A stretch of 64,000 nt of DNA, from NCBI RefSeq assembly GCF_037126465.1, contig NC_088209.1:9370052-9434051 (forward strand), read 5' to 3'. How positions within the stretch are numbered: the stretch's first letter is position 1; the number at the start of each line of letters is the position of its first letter. This stretch comes from Ornithodoros turicata. Taxonomy: Eukaryota > Arthropoda > Arachnida > Ixodida > Argasidae. This document shows positions 32,511 through 43,399 of this stretch, piece by piece. The position numbers and the translations under genes are program-made. Below the pieces are notes generated by a model. It was not told the origin of the DNA, did no database searches, and worked only from the letters and a program-made list of their open reading frames with translations.

Positions 32511-32839
32511 TGTTTTTGGCCGCTTATTTTCATGTTGAGCCGAATGCGGTACTTTCTACTTCTTGCTTTACTCATTAAACTTTTTAGTTGCAGTGCGAAA
32601 ACTTTTTGAGTTGATTAAGTAACGAGAGTGTATGTTACAAATCATTATACTTATCATGTTTGTATTATCAAACATTATCAGTGTCACGTATTGTGCTTTC
32701 TTCTGTATATATGCATTGTCTTTGCTGATGGCGGGTGACTGAGGCCTCTGTCAAGTCCCTTAGAGACTTTTTTGCCTCAGCCTCCCCTTCACTTGTTTTC
32801 TGTGAAGAAATAAATAAATGAAATGAAAAATGAAATGAA
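31737..32839 (+). mobile_element. 5'-truncated LINE insertion in the right palindrome arm
   Basis: It is flanked by a 5-bp ATATT duplication (31732-31736 and 32840-32844). The left arm at the equivalent point (about 30383-30395) is uninterrupted. The 3' end is an A-rich tail of AAATG/AATAAATA units. The coding part is the C-terminal end of a reverse-transcriptase protein. Confidence 0.9.
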
Positions 32840-35800
32840 ATATTCAGCTAGAACTATGTAATGTCACTGTTCCGTTGTTCAGTGCATTACTTGCTACCTT
32901 GTACGCCACTCCTTCTGCCACATTTTTAATGTCAGGAGTATTCTGAACAAATAAATACATGCTAGAGTCTTATCTACATAGCTTGCTTATCCATCACAGC
33001 GCACGGCATTTTTTTCTCTTAAAACAGGAAATACATTTATTTTACTGATGCTTACATATGAGACGTGCGCACTTTCGCTGGTCACTTTTTCTTCGAGTGA
33101 GTAAAGATGATTTCGTGCGATCCATCCATGAGTCTCTTCTCTAGTTTCAGATCTGGTAATTCAAGCATTTCTTGCAACCCTCAATCTGTGAATCGCTTAA
33201 AACGCGTTTATCGCTTTCCATCAGGAGTTCCACCTATACCGCCTCCCCATGTCGACCTTGCGTAAGTCCAACACGTCCAGCTTTTCGTTCTCCGGAACAA
33301 TGCTCCCATCACTGGGTTTATCCAGCTTTTCGAAAACAGACGACTTCTCAGTTTCTACGCACACCGAATGAAGTGAAAATGAGAACTTTTCTCATTTTCC
33401 TCGTCGTGCGCTTGACCCAAAGTCGATCGTCGAACGGAACTCAAATGCGCCTTTGGAGGGTGGTGCGATTTTGTTTAAACAATCACGCAGGAACGGCCCG
33501 CGCGCGCGCGAAGGACATTTCGAACTTCCTGGAAACTGCATAAGCGAACCCTTTGTTTTTGGTTAGAAAAAGCTTGTTTCGGCAATGAGCAGGTGGGGAC
33601 GTGAGCTCACAGGGATATTTTTTTTCTTCGCATAGCGTGGTGCGATCGCTGTTTACTTTCGGTTTTAATACGCGCGGCCTCGGAAAACATGATTTACGAG
33701 GGGACCCAGTTTCTCGGAAAGAGCCTATTTACATCACCTTGACGCAACATTTTTTTTCCGCTAGGGTCCGCCATGACGGGTGGAAGTGCTTTTTGATATA
33801 AAACTGATGGCTGGAACACATCTTCAAGGTGACCCAATTTCTCGGACTTGCAACCTTGCGGAAACGAGCGAGCATTGATATAAAACAGATGGCCCCAACC
33901 GGAGGGTTATATTATGCGCCTGTGTTCCGGCTATCTAGTTTTCTGTGCGGCTGGCACGGTAAGTGGTCGACATGCGGGTGCCTGGAAGGTGCGCGACATT
34001 TTGGTGTGTCAGCGCATGTTGAGCCTGTGTGCGCGGGCAGGCTAAAATCGTCCACGCGCCCGAAGTTAGTGCCCCATCGTGCCGCGTCGCGCGACAAGAA
34101 TCTACGCGTGCCATAGCGATGTGATGATGTGAGCCCATTTTTTGATGAGATGAACTTGTTCATAATGCGACGCCGTGTGGTTATCCTAAATTTATGTTTC
34201 TAATGGTGCTTCCAGTTGTGCTCTGCGTGCGAGGTGGGTTGCCTGCGCTGGCTATGTTTGCACATAATGCTCTGGGAGAGCATTGAAATTGTGTTTCTTC
34301 ATACTCAGCTTGGGTTGAGTCTGCTTTTGAAGGTTGAGTGCGTTTTTGTGTGATCATCCTAAATTTATATTTCTAATGGTGCTTCACACTGTTCAGTAGG
34401 GCTCGTGCGAACGCGGAGGTATGTCGCGTGAAATATACGCTGGCTACGTTTTGCCGCGTGATGTAGATTTGTAAACCTGGAAGGTGCGCGACAGTTTGAT
34501 GTGCCTATATCGGCGCATGTTGAGCCCGTTCGTCGCGATCATACCCAGATTACGCATTCAAAATCGTTTTGTGTGTGTATGGATAGCTACGTGGTAACGG
34601 TGTGTGCATGCCTCACAGGTGAAAAATTGCAATATAGGCGGATATGGGCGGCTAAAATCGCGTGAGCTGCCCACGCGTTTCAGATATTGCGTGCTGTACG
34701 GTGCTCGTGTCGTGTGACGCACGGTGAATCTATGTGGTGTGAAACCTGTCATATTTGTAACTGTCATACTGTTAAAGTGAACACATTTATTCTGAGGTGA
34801 ACTTGCTTATAATGTGATGAACTTCGTTCATTTTGAATCTGTGTGATCACCCTTAACTTATATTTCTAATGGTGCTTCTTACTGCCTAATAGTGCTCTTG
34901 CGTACTGCTTTGAAGGAACGCGTGCTAGGTGTGTCGCGTGAAATATACGCTGGATACGTTTGCACAGAATGCCTCCGTGAGAGCTCTGAAGGCAATCTGA
35001 AATTGTGTTTTTACTACTCAGTTTGGGTTGAGTCTTCTTTTTAATATTGAGTACGTGCGGAGTTTCACTGCATAGCACAAACTACTATGTGTCTACTCGA
35101 TCACCTTGGCGTTGGAGCGTCAGTGAGAGAAACAATCTTGATCTTCACCGCATAGCATTACTATACGTCGCCATTCTGCTTGATAAACATTTAATTCGTT
35201 TCTTGTGTTGAACTGCAACGCACACCGTCTAAAACAAAACGATCCCAAGCTTCCCTGCAGGTGCAGCTCTACAGGGTTTCTTGATGATCTGCTCAATCGA
35301 CATTGAAATCGTTTTTCTCTAAAAAGGAGCTTCTTTGCACAGCATCAACTCTCCATGTTTCTCGATCATGTGCGTCTTCCTGCTCAGCTTTTTAGTACGA
35401 ACGCGTGCGGAGCTAGTGGGTTTCACTGCTTGGCATCACGATGCTTTTTTTTTCGTTCTGCTTATTCAACATTGAAACATTTTGTTTTGTTTTGTTTTGT
35501 TTTGCTGTTGTTGTTGAAGCACACTATCTGCGACAAAATCCGTTCTTCAGCTTTTAAGAATGAACGCACTTCACTCTATAGCATTATTTATGTTTTTTTC
35601 CTCTCCATTCTGCTTGATGAACAGTGATGTAAATTTTGATGTCGAAGTAGAAAGGCACACTATCACAAAAACGAAAGCTGTTTTATTCATGTTTTGTAAT
35701 GTTCTGCTGTAGATTTGGCTTCGAATGCTGGCTCTCTTGCTAGAAGTATGAACCAATAAGCAGTTGGATAGAAAGGAGTGACTAATGCAGTTAGAATGGA

Positions 35801-37022
35801 TATTATCAACACTCGCGTCGCTGCTGTCCATCTTTGCAAAGAGGGTATACAACTGGTGCCATCTATCGTATGTGTAGGGAACCTTCTTTGGCTCCGTCAG
35901 AGCATGTGAAAAAGTTTCATTGTGAACCAGTGAGCAGCCGCGGATGGAGGCATGGGCCGATAGCAGTTGGAGCCCACCAGCTCTAGCTAAACCTATGTTA
36001 CGGTAAAAGTTCCATTTTCCATCTCATATCTCATGCAGAGATTAGAGGGAGTGACGAACAGCAGTCGGGTCTAGCGATGAGTGGAAGTGTAGTTCTAGCC
36101 TGTTAGGGAGCTGTAGACATAAGTGACCAATGTGAGGCTTGTAGTCAGGTGGGCCAATGAGCACTTGCAGATAGATGAGACAGATGGCATCTACCGAGGG
36201 AGCTGAGTGACCAACGAGCGCAAGAGGTGACCGGGATCTCTCTGATGCATGTGAACCAACCCACAGCCGGACCAGGAGGCTGTTGTACTAAATAAAGGTT
36301 GAAATCAACAATTGTGGTGTGTCTTGTCTGAAGCGGCTGCCTGGTGCCTACAAATTCAGGCAGGTCAATCACTGTTCAGTAGGCTTATCGTGACCAATCG
36401 GGGCCAGCCCTCGGTAGGCTGAGGTGTGAAGGGCCAATCAGTAGGCTTAGCGTGGTTTGGCTTAGAAGTCAGTAGGCTTGGAATGGACCAATCAGCATGA
36501 AGTAGGCAGACCTAGTAAAAAGGTAAGTTTGGATATCTGAGATAGAGCCACAATGGAGCTGCAGCCGAGCAGGACGGGCGCTAGTGAAGGCTATGTTCAG
36601 CGGGCCGGGCCAATCTGTAGCGGCCAAACAGAGCACTGGGAGAGTGATCAGTAGGCTTAGCGTGGACCGGATTAGAAGTCTGTATCTGTAGTACCAATCA
36701 CCATGAAGTGGGCGGAAAGTTGCACGCCACGAGGTAAGTTTGGGCGCATGAGATAGAACCGCAGTGAAGCCGCTGCCTCGCTTTTGCAGGCTATGTTCAG
36801 TAGGTCTAGAACGATGGCCAGTGCGCTGGTGAAGGCTATGTTCAGCTGGCCAATCAGTGGGCTTAGAATGGGCCAATCGGTAGTGGCCAATCAGAGGGCT
36901 TAGAATGTCCCAAGCAGTTTGTGCCGTTTAATTAGGGGCTGAGCTCAGCGATCAGCCTCTACCAATCAGCGTGAAGTGGGTGGAGGTCAAGGAATATCCG
37001 GAATATCCTTACTTCTTCGCGC

Positions 37023-37490
37023 TTGCGCCCTACCACAACACCTGGTTCAGGTCCCTACAATGGCACACGCTGCCAAATTTGTAATCTTATTTATACCTGC
37101 TCCTCGGTCTCCAGTACCATAAACAACTACACCTTTCAAATTAAACAATCATTGCATTGTAACTCCTTTAACATTTGTTATCTAATAACATGTATGAAAT
37201 GCAATGTTCAGTACATTGGTGAAACCTCCAATACCATGCGTCAGAGGTTTTACGGTCATAAATCTGACATTGTCAATAATCGCCCCACACCCGTTGCTAT
37301 ACATTTTAATCTTCCCGGGCACGACATCGATACACACCTGTCTATTGCAATTCTAGAATCAGGCTGCACCACCGATTGCAAACGCAAAAATCGCGAGTCC
37401 TTCTTCATTTCTAAGTTTTCTTCTTTAAAACCACGGGGACTAAACGTTCATGGCGGTCCTCTGCAGTTGTTCAACCCATCACCCAGCTAA
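37023..37490 (+). pseudogene. Penelope-like GIY-YIG endonuclease domain
   Basis: A C-terminal endonuclease of Penelope-like retroelements, which nicks target DNA for reverse transcription. Visible features: a CQIC zinc-binding start at about residue 20, then CYLITCMKCNVQYIGE containing the two GIY-YIG half motifs (YLI and YIG), the conserved arginine in MRQRF with following GHK, an LPGHD segment, and the glutamate in KNRESFFISKF. The first codon (37023) is TTG and the frame stays open upstream into the junction, so the true start, with the RT domain, has been lost by 5' truncation. The domain itself looks undamaged. Confidence 0.85.
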
Positions 37491-37830
37491 GGTACTTCAT
37501 TCACCTTCTGTTCTTAGCATTCTTAGCTCCATTTTCCCTTCAGCCCATAAGGTCACTCGGACCTTCCCACGCAGTTCAACAAAAGCTGTGTTCTCCACGT
37601 ACGCGGCTAGACATCCACCTATGCCCCCGTTTTGTCACCACCAAATCTTTTGAACCCCAATTCTCCGAATGTCTCATTTACCCGTACATTTTCTCTTTCC
37701 TGATTCTTATGTGACGGTTGCATTGTATTACTGTCTGGTTGTTTTCTGTTTACTTGGTTCTGGAGACCTGTTTTATTGTATCTGTTCTCTTGGGATATAT
37801 ATATATTTGTGTCGCACTTAGTTTTGTAAC

Positions 37831-37857
37831 CTGAAGAAGTGCAGTCTCTTGCACGAA
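37831..37857 (+). ncRNA. Hammerhead-ribozyme-like core in Penelope-like 3' end (copy 1)
   Basis: The string has the CUGANGA core (CTGAAGA), then a hairpin with stem GTGCA/TGCAC, then GAAA. Penelope-like elements are known to carry hammerhead motifs. I cannot fold stems I and III convincingly, so self-cleavage is uncertain. Confidence 0.4.
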
Positions 37858-37910
37858 AGTTCTTGTTCAAATAAATCTTAGTTGCTCCTAACCGTTTTTC
37901 ATGTTACCGG

Positions 37911-38607
37911 TATCCTACAGTGGAAAAAGGGCGCCGCGTTACGCACATCTGTTCCTCACGTTTCGGTGACGAACCTTATCTGGAGAGGGACATTATGCAA
38001 GTTCGCCTCAGCTTTGATCCAAAACGAAGGCACCTAAGGCTTACACTGCTAAAACATAATTTCAGCACATAACACGGCTTTGACTGGAACGCAACAAATG
38101 TAAGTGTAGCGATATCGTGTGCACTAGCCCGTCTTGGTTCTCGACAACTAAAATTATCCTTCAGTTTTATTGAATGGCAAAAGTTTGGCTAGCGGAACAT
38201 CGACGTGAAAAAGCAGAGCGAGACTGAATAGACGTCGCCTGCTCTCTCGGTGGCCCTTTTAATGCCCTCCGGGTTGTATCTGTTGGCATGTTCACAACGT
38301 GTTACAAGGTGCAGGATTTCGTCCCCATCGCTCTTTGCTGGCGCTTATTGAAGATGAACAGTCCCCACATAGGCGCCTGTAAAGTTTCTGCTTCGAGTGC
38401 TTCTTTCGAATAACGCTTAGCGGTGTAAACGCCCACCATATCACATGTATCACTTTCTCAATATGAAATATTGTATTTCTATAACAGTGTCAGTCAAAGC
38501 AGCATGACGGAGCCTGCTTCAAGTGGTGAGTTTAACATCATCTTTCTAGCATTGGTAGTATGTAAGTACCGGTAGTTGTCTGCAACCAGAGTACTAGCAT
38601 TACTAAA
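37911..38607. other. Unassigned region
   Basis: Nothing recognised: no reading frame with family motifs and no paired repeat. Confidence 0.45.
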
Positions 38608-38615
38608 CTCTCTAG

Positions 38616-39254
38616 CAGTGTTGCAGAATGGGTCGATCCATTGAATTCCAATTCAATTTCAAGGAGTGGTTGCGAGTCGAAATTCCATTGTTTTCAATTC
38701 CCCGGAATGAAGACGTGAGGCTCATTCCCATTCCACCCAAGAACAGGACATTCCCATTCCCACTCCGGAGCTAACGTAGTGCACTATAAGTTATTAACTG
38801 GTGCACTGATCAGTGCAAAAGAAAAAGAAAATAAACATGTAACTGGATACTAGATATCCCACCAACAGCCAACGCACAACAAAATGGTATACTGCTTTAT
38901 TTTGATGAATTTTATGTTCCTTTCTTTCCAACATTAACGTCTTAAAACAAGAACTAGCTCCGCGACGAGCGTTTATGTTTTTTGCGTTGTAATCCGAAAC
39001 TGTAGACGACCTTTTACTGAATGGTTGCCAGACACTTACTTTGAGTGGCACTTCTCAAAACCCAGCGCGCTTGAGGCCAGCAATTTAACACCATTCGCTG
39101 GCCATTCCATTCTGGCCCCAAACGGGTCAAATTCCGTTCAAATTCCATTCCCAACAGCTGGTGACTTAACTCCATTCTCATTCCGTTCCGGTGTGCTAAA
39201 ACAGGGCATCACTCCGGAATCATTCCAGTTCCGGATTTTAATTCCGCAACTCTG
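38616..39254. mobile_element. Non-autonomous hAT element built of ATTCC/CCATTC words (639 bp)
   Basis: A perfect 8-bp duplication CTCTCTAG stands at 38608-38615 and 39255-39262. The ends are inverted: cagtgttgcagaat on the left and the complement of attccgcaactctg on the right. Both the CAG-type end and the 8-bp duplication are hAT hallmarks. Outer parts are packed with variants of attccattcc, ccggaatt and gttccgg, while the centre (about 38780-39030) is ordinary AT-rich sequence. No coding capacity is visible. Confidence 0.9.
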
Positions 39255-40174
39255 CTCTCTAGTATTAGTAGTAACGGTGTCTTCTGTAATATGTGTGGCA
39301 ATAATGTTTTCACTAATGAGGGAATGAAAATCTCTCACGGCTCGCACGATATTCGAACCATTGGGACTTGTGCATCCAGCTGATAGGGTTGATATTATAT
39401 GCTTGTATTGTAGAACCAGGACGAGTGAAGTCTACAAGTAGTGCTAGTGCACGTGGCATTAACAACATTACCAGAAAATGCTGTTAAAGGTCCGATATGC
39501 CGATTTTGAAGTGCCGCAGCACTGAGCGATACTCGCGCTGTGTGTTCATTAGCGAACACTGAATATGTGTGCGAAATATCTTGGTCCAACTGTTTGTAGT
39601 TTTTTAGAAAACATATTTTTTAGCTCCCACGCCCGCCCGTCAGACCGTCGGCATACCCTGCGCACGGGCGCATCGACATCACTGTTCGCGGTTTATCTTT
39701 CTTCGGCTTGGCATGGACTCTTGGCTTGGGCGCTTGGCTTCAGTCGTTTCGTCCTCTGTGCATCGTACATAAGCGAACAGCTGTTATGTTATTGCTAAGC
39801 CGGAAACGAAGCATGTGAATATATTTTGGCACGGAGTCGTTTGGAAAGTGCACTTCCTTGTGCTGACCATTATGTTCACTCAACTTTTATCGTGTGCTAT
39901 GTAAACTTGTTCAAGTTCTGTCAAACCAGCATGTAATGTTACTATGTAGTTCAGTGCTTCCTTTAAGTGAGATGAATGACATGGCATGAATGCAGGAAAG
40001 AAAGTGTCATACTTTGGCAAGTGTTTATATTGTACATTTAACTACTAATTTTATGTCTTAGCTTTCGCCGGCGTGTCGTGTCAGCCATGTTTATTTGAAA
40101 CATGTTCATTTTAGTAGCCAGAGCAGCTGTTAGACAGTGAGAACATAGCTCGTGTGTGTTTGTCTTTTCCACAG

Positions 40175-40234
40175 CTGCCCTTGGGTTTCCTCCCTGATGC
40201 TACACATGTCAAGGATAGGTTGCAGAATCGGTAG
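40175..40234 (+). other. Candidate terminal exon of an unknown gene
   Basis: A pyrimidine-rich tract ending in CACAG (about 40150-40174) is a good splice acceptor. It is followed by 19 codons (LPLGFLPDATHVKDRLQNR) and TAG at 40232-40234, then a long non-coding stretch with AATAAA near 40884. I could not identify an upstream exon or the protein family; it could be chance. Confidence 0.25.
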
Positions 40235-42254
40235 TTCCAGCCAAGTGAGAACTGCTTTTCAGAGGATCATCCCGCTGGCAGATGAAACATATGCTTTAAA
40301 TTATCTGCCGGACAAGAATTGCGTAGCTTCACACAAATACTACTACTACGACGTAAGAGTGGTTTCAAATCTAGCTTTCTTGTGTTCCTGACATTATTGC
40401 ACAAGATGTTTTATCCGCTATGATCTTTTATATGGGGGGTACGTACAGTGCAACCAAGAGATCCTATTTACAAATCTGTGTTTCCTACTGTGTTGAATTG
40501 GGGTAGTTTGTACCTGAGAGCCATAGTGAAACACAGACAGCCAAGGACAGACATTTGATGTCCTCGAGAAACTTAGCAACACATTGCAGGGACTCTGGAT
40601 CTAAATTTCCAAAACACAGAGATCCATGCTCCATTTAAACAACAAGTGGTTAGAGATAGTCAAGACAGTTGCATGTGTAAGCAGTCCGCTGTTGTGTTTG
40701 CTTGTGTCTGAGATACATTATCTCAAAGGGGACGCATGGGCACACTAAGAATAACACTAGGACTGCCTGTGAAACAGAATGAGAGGGGGAAGATATACAA
40801 CCTCTTTTTCTTGTCTGTTAGTCTGTTGGTTAAATCGTCATTTGTTTAGCAGCATATATACCTGTATGTTCCAGTGTCTGCTAATAAATATATAAGTTGA
40901 GAGCTAGCAGCCGCATGGTAGCTGTCTCATCCTGACCTTGGCTGCTTGTGTTTCACTATGGCCATGTTTGTTATTGCAAAAACAAACAAAAACGAAAAGA
41001 GCATAGAAAAACACAAAACAGCAACATGGAAAGCTGCCTGTTCTAGTGCTCACATGGAGGCAATGCAATGAGGTGACATGTTCCATTCACGAACTGTACA
41101 TAGTAGTACACATCGCAATGGCAACCGATTATTCAGATTTTTCTTGAACCACCTTGTCCTTTGGAGCTTTGATTGCCCAGCCTCTTATTGTGGAGCTTTA
41201 TGTGATTGCCCCTCTTGAGATATTTTAAGATTGCTGGTGGTGCAGTGTGTTAATTTTTAAACTGTACTGTGCTGAGGTACAAAAAGATAATTGTCATATC
41301 TGCATTTGAATACATAGGAATAATTTGTAAGTACTTTTCTTGTTGACATTTGTATTTGCACCAGGTCCCAACATTGTTGATTGATGAAAAGTGGTGATAA
41401 AGATATTTTATTTGCCTGCCAAACAACGCGCAAATGTCGTCTTTTCCAGTGAGATATTCCCTGCTCACCAGACAGAAATGTGGAAAATTTAAATGGCCAC
41501 AATGATGGTAAAGTCTAGCATTGTTTTTTGCCTCTTCACATATATTCACTGTTATTCGTGTGCACATGCAGGAATAGGAAGGTACAGCATGCACATAAAA
41601 ATAATTTCGTATGCATCCACACATATGGCTCAGAATATTAGATAGATGATAGATGTCCAAGCATATATAATTGTGCTTCATGTGCAATGGGTATGCTAAC
41701 GCATAACTTCCATGAAGATAAGTTACATGGACCCTGTAAGACTGCCCGTTGCGAATGGTTTGGTAACGTGTCTCTAACTGTAAAGGTAAGAGGCAGTCGA
41801 GAACGTTGGAGACAGGGTTGCATCTTACATATTGTTTATGATGTCCTCCATGATACATATTAAATACAAAGTGGTTTACGCAATAATTTCTGAGTACGGA
41901 ATTAATTCCGAGGCTGACCGATGATGTCACATAAATTGTCTCTTTTACACCCCATGGGCTGAGTTGTGAGTTGAAACCGCACTCTACAGAGGGATAGGGT
42001 GCACCCACTTATTTGATTTCTAGGATCTATGATATGCTCTAACTCTTCAGACCCCACATTTCTAAAAACATCATTTGGAAGTGGCAATACGTGCTCTGGT
42101 ATTTCTTTTGTGTCTGCATAGTGTGCAACAACCTGGCTTCTGGAGCTTTCCGGTTTAGCTTTCCGGTGGAGAATTCCGGTTACAACATCGCACAGAGCTT
42201 GGTTCACGAACAAGTTCGCAGCTGCTGCACCGTTTACTTATCGAGGAACCGGGC

Positions 42255-42380
42255 TGTCCGCCATCTTCAAGCACAGATACATGAAACCACGAACAGCCGT
42301 AACTGGAATCCACTGACAAGTACAAAGGCGCGTACACATCACAATGCCCGTTCGGGTTCATCTACGTCATAAAAATGGCT
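42255..42380. promoter_or_regulatory. Possible bidirectional promoter-like patch
   Basis: A CRE-like tacgtcat at 42363-42370 is followed on the plus strand by aaaatggctgcgcccatg. On the minus strand gaagatggcggacagc (about 42256-42271) resembles a YY1-type site often found at transcription starts. This is motif reading only. Confidence 0.2.
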
Positions 42381-43010
42381 GCGCCCATGTGTGTTTCGGA
42401 ATGAATTATCTCTTCTTTTTACATGGTACTGTACCAAACTGGGACAATGAAGGTGTATTTTGGGGAGAGCTGGATGTGGGCTTTCAGAATATCAACCGTT
42501 TCGACTATTTGGGATATCGGCATAGCTGACCTTTAACACAACATGATTATCAAGCTGAGCCGCTCCACTTCAACCGTCCCAGTGGTGTTGCTCGACCAAC
42601 GTCGATTTCCGAGAGAAAAAAAAACATGACTTTGGGAGACGCGTAAACGTGCGTCAGATATTTTTTTTATTTTTTTTCCAGCGCAGTGTTGAACGGCCGT
42701 AGGGCGGGATCGAATGTCTGCTTAGGGCCAAAAACCAACGCGCTTTAGCGCTTGTAGATAGAACACGGTATACGCAAACAATAAAATTCGAATTAGGTCG
42801 TTTTGAGGAAGGATAGTTTCATGTCTCACAGCTTCCATACCTCAAGCGATCAGCGCATTGAAACATACTGGACAAGCAAAGAGCGCGCACTGTGCCAATT
42901 TCGGCGTTTTTTGTTTATCGCGTGTGGCGAATTTGTAAAGTCGCCATAGTACGAGAAACATGAAATGGCTCGGAGTGAGGCCTTCGCGACATGCATTGGC
43001 GTCGAAAGGG

Positions 43011-43375
43011 GCAAGTTGACACCGCCGCAGCCACAAACAAAGACAAAAGGCACACACAACACAGGACGAACTGCAACTCACGACTACTTTACTGTTCAAT
43101 ACACATACACTCTTAAATACCAGAGCAGGTACACTTTCCCCAATCCATCCGACCTACTTTTTGGGATAACACAATTCCTCCTGAATGAGGGTGATAGAGG
43201 GAGCGCTGACACATTTCCCCCCTTTTATCCTGAATCAGAAATGCTTCATATATCACTGGATCCCGCTGCGATCGGAGACTAATTTCTATTGAAGTTTTAT
43301 CAAAGGAAGGAGTCTGTCTGTGTCTTTTCTGTATTTTGTCTGTGTTTGTGGCTGCGGCGGTGTGTACTTGTCATG
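43011..43375. repeat. Inverted repeat pair around ctgcggcggtgt
   Basis: The phrase containing tttgtggctgcggcggtgt at 43343-43362 is the reverse complement of 43018-43040, with looser pairing outward into tgtcttttctg / cagg...acaaaagg. The spacer is about 270 bp. This could be a small TIR element; I see no duplication at its ends. Confidence 0.5.
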
Positions 43376-43399
43376 TACCCATTTCCCCAACTTCGGACC

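Larger units (their letters stand above)
25605..36985. repeat. Giant imperfect palindrome (long inverted-repeat structure)
   Basis: Left arm 25605-30699 and right arm 31411-36985 are reverse complements for most of their length, around a 711-base loop (30700-31410). In a sampled pair of about 175 bases (26663-26837 against roughly 35700-35870) I count about 11 mismatches. The arms differ by three large events: a solo LTR only in the left arm (29572-29840), a LINE only in the right arm (31737-32839), and an extra ~470-bp internal repeat unit in the left arm (about 28187-28657). No coding frame is conserved between the arms. It could be a foldback or long-TIR DNA transposon without visible transposase, or an inverted duplication of a locus. 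Confidence 0.9.
36990..37910 (+). mobile_element. Penelope-like element, 5'-truncated 3' part
   Basis: Defined by a GIY-YIG endonuclease frame followed by a 3' region ending in a ctgaagaag...cacgaaag motif and aataaatctt. Its left junction lies at the outer end of the right palindrome arm (36985-36995), so it may have removed or hidden the true end of that arm. I see no clear target duplication. Confidence 0.78.
39263..42840. other. Repeat-poor region, possibly part of a host gene locus
   Basis: This is the longest stretch without a recognised mobile element. It holds a candidate terminal exon (40175-40234) with later AATAAA at about 40884, and a possible promoter near 42255-42380. A 252-codon minus-strand frame at 41250-42008 shows no family and odd composition (rich in His, Tyr and Cys), so I do not call it a gene. 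Confidence 0.4.

Noticed and set aside
41250..42008. 252-codon open frame on the minus strand
   Set aside because: No motif or family, unusual richness in His, Tyr and Cys, and an overlapping frame of similar quality on the same strand. Probably chance in AT-rich DNA.
42155..42361. Minus-strand frames with promising N-terminal look (about 42360-41900)
   Set aside because: Frames break repeatedly and no splice donor or acceptor could be placed with confidence.
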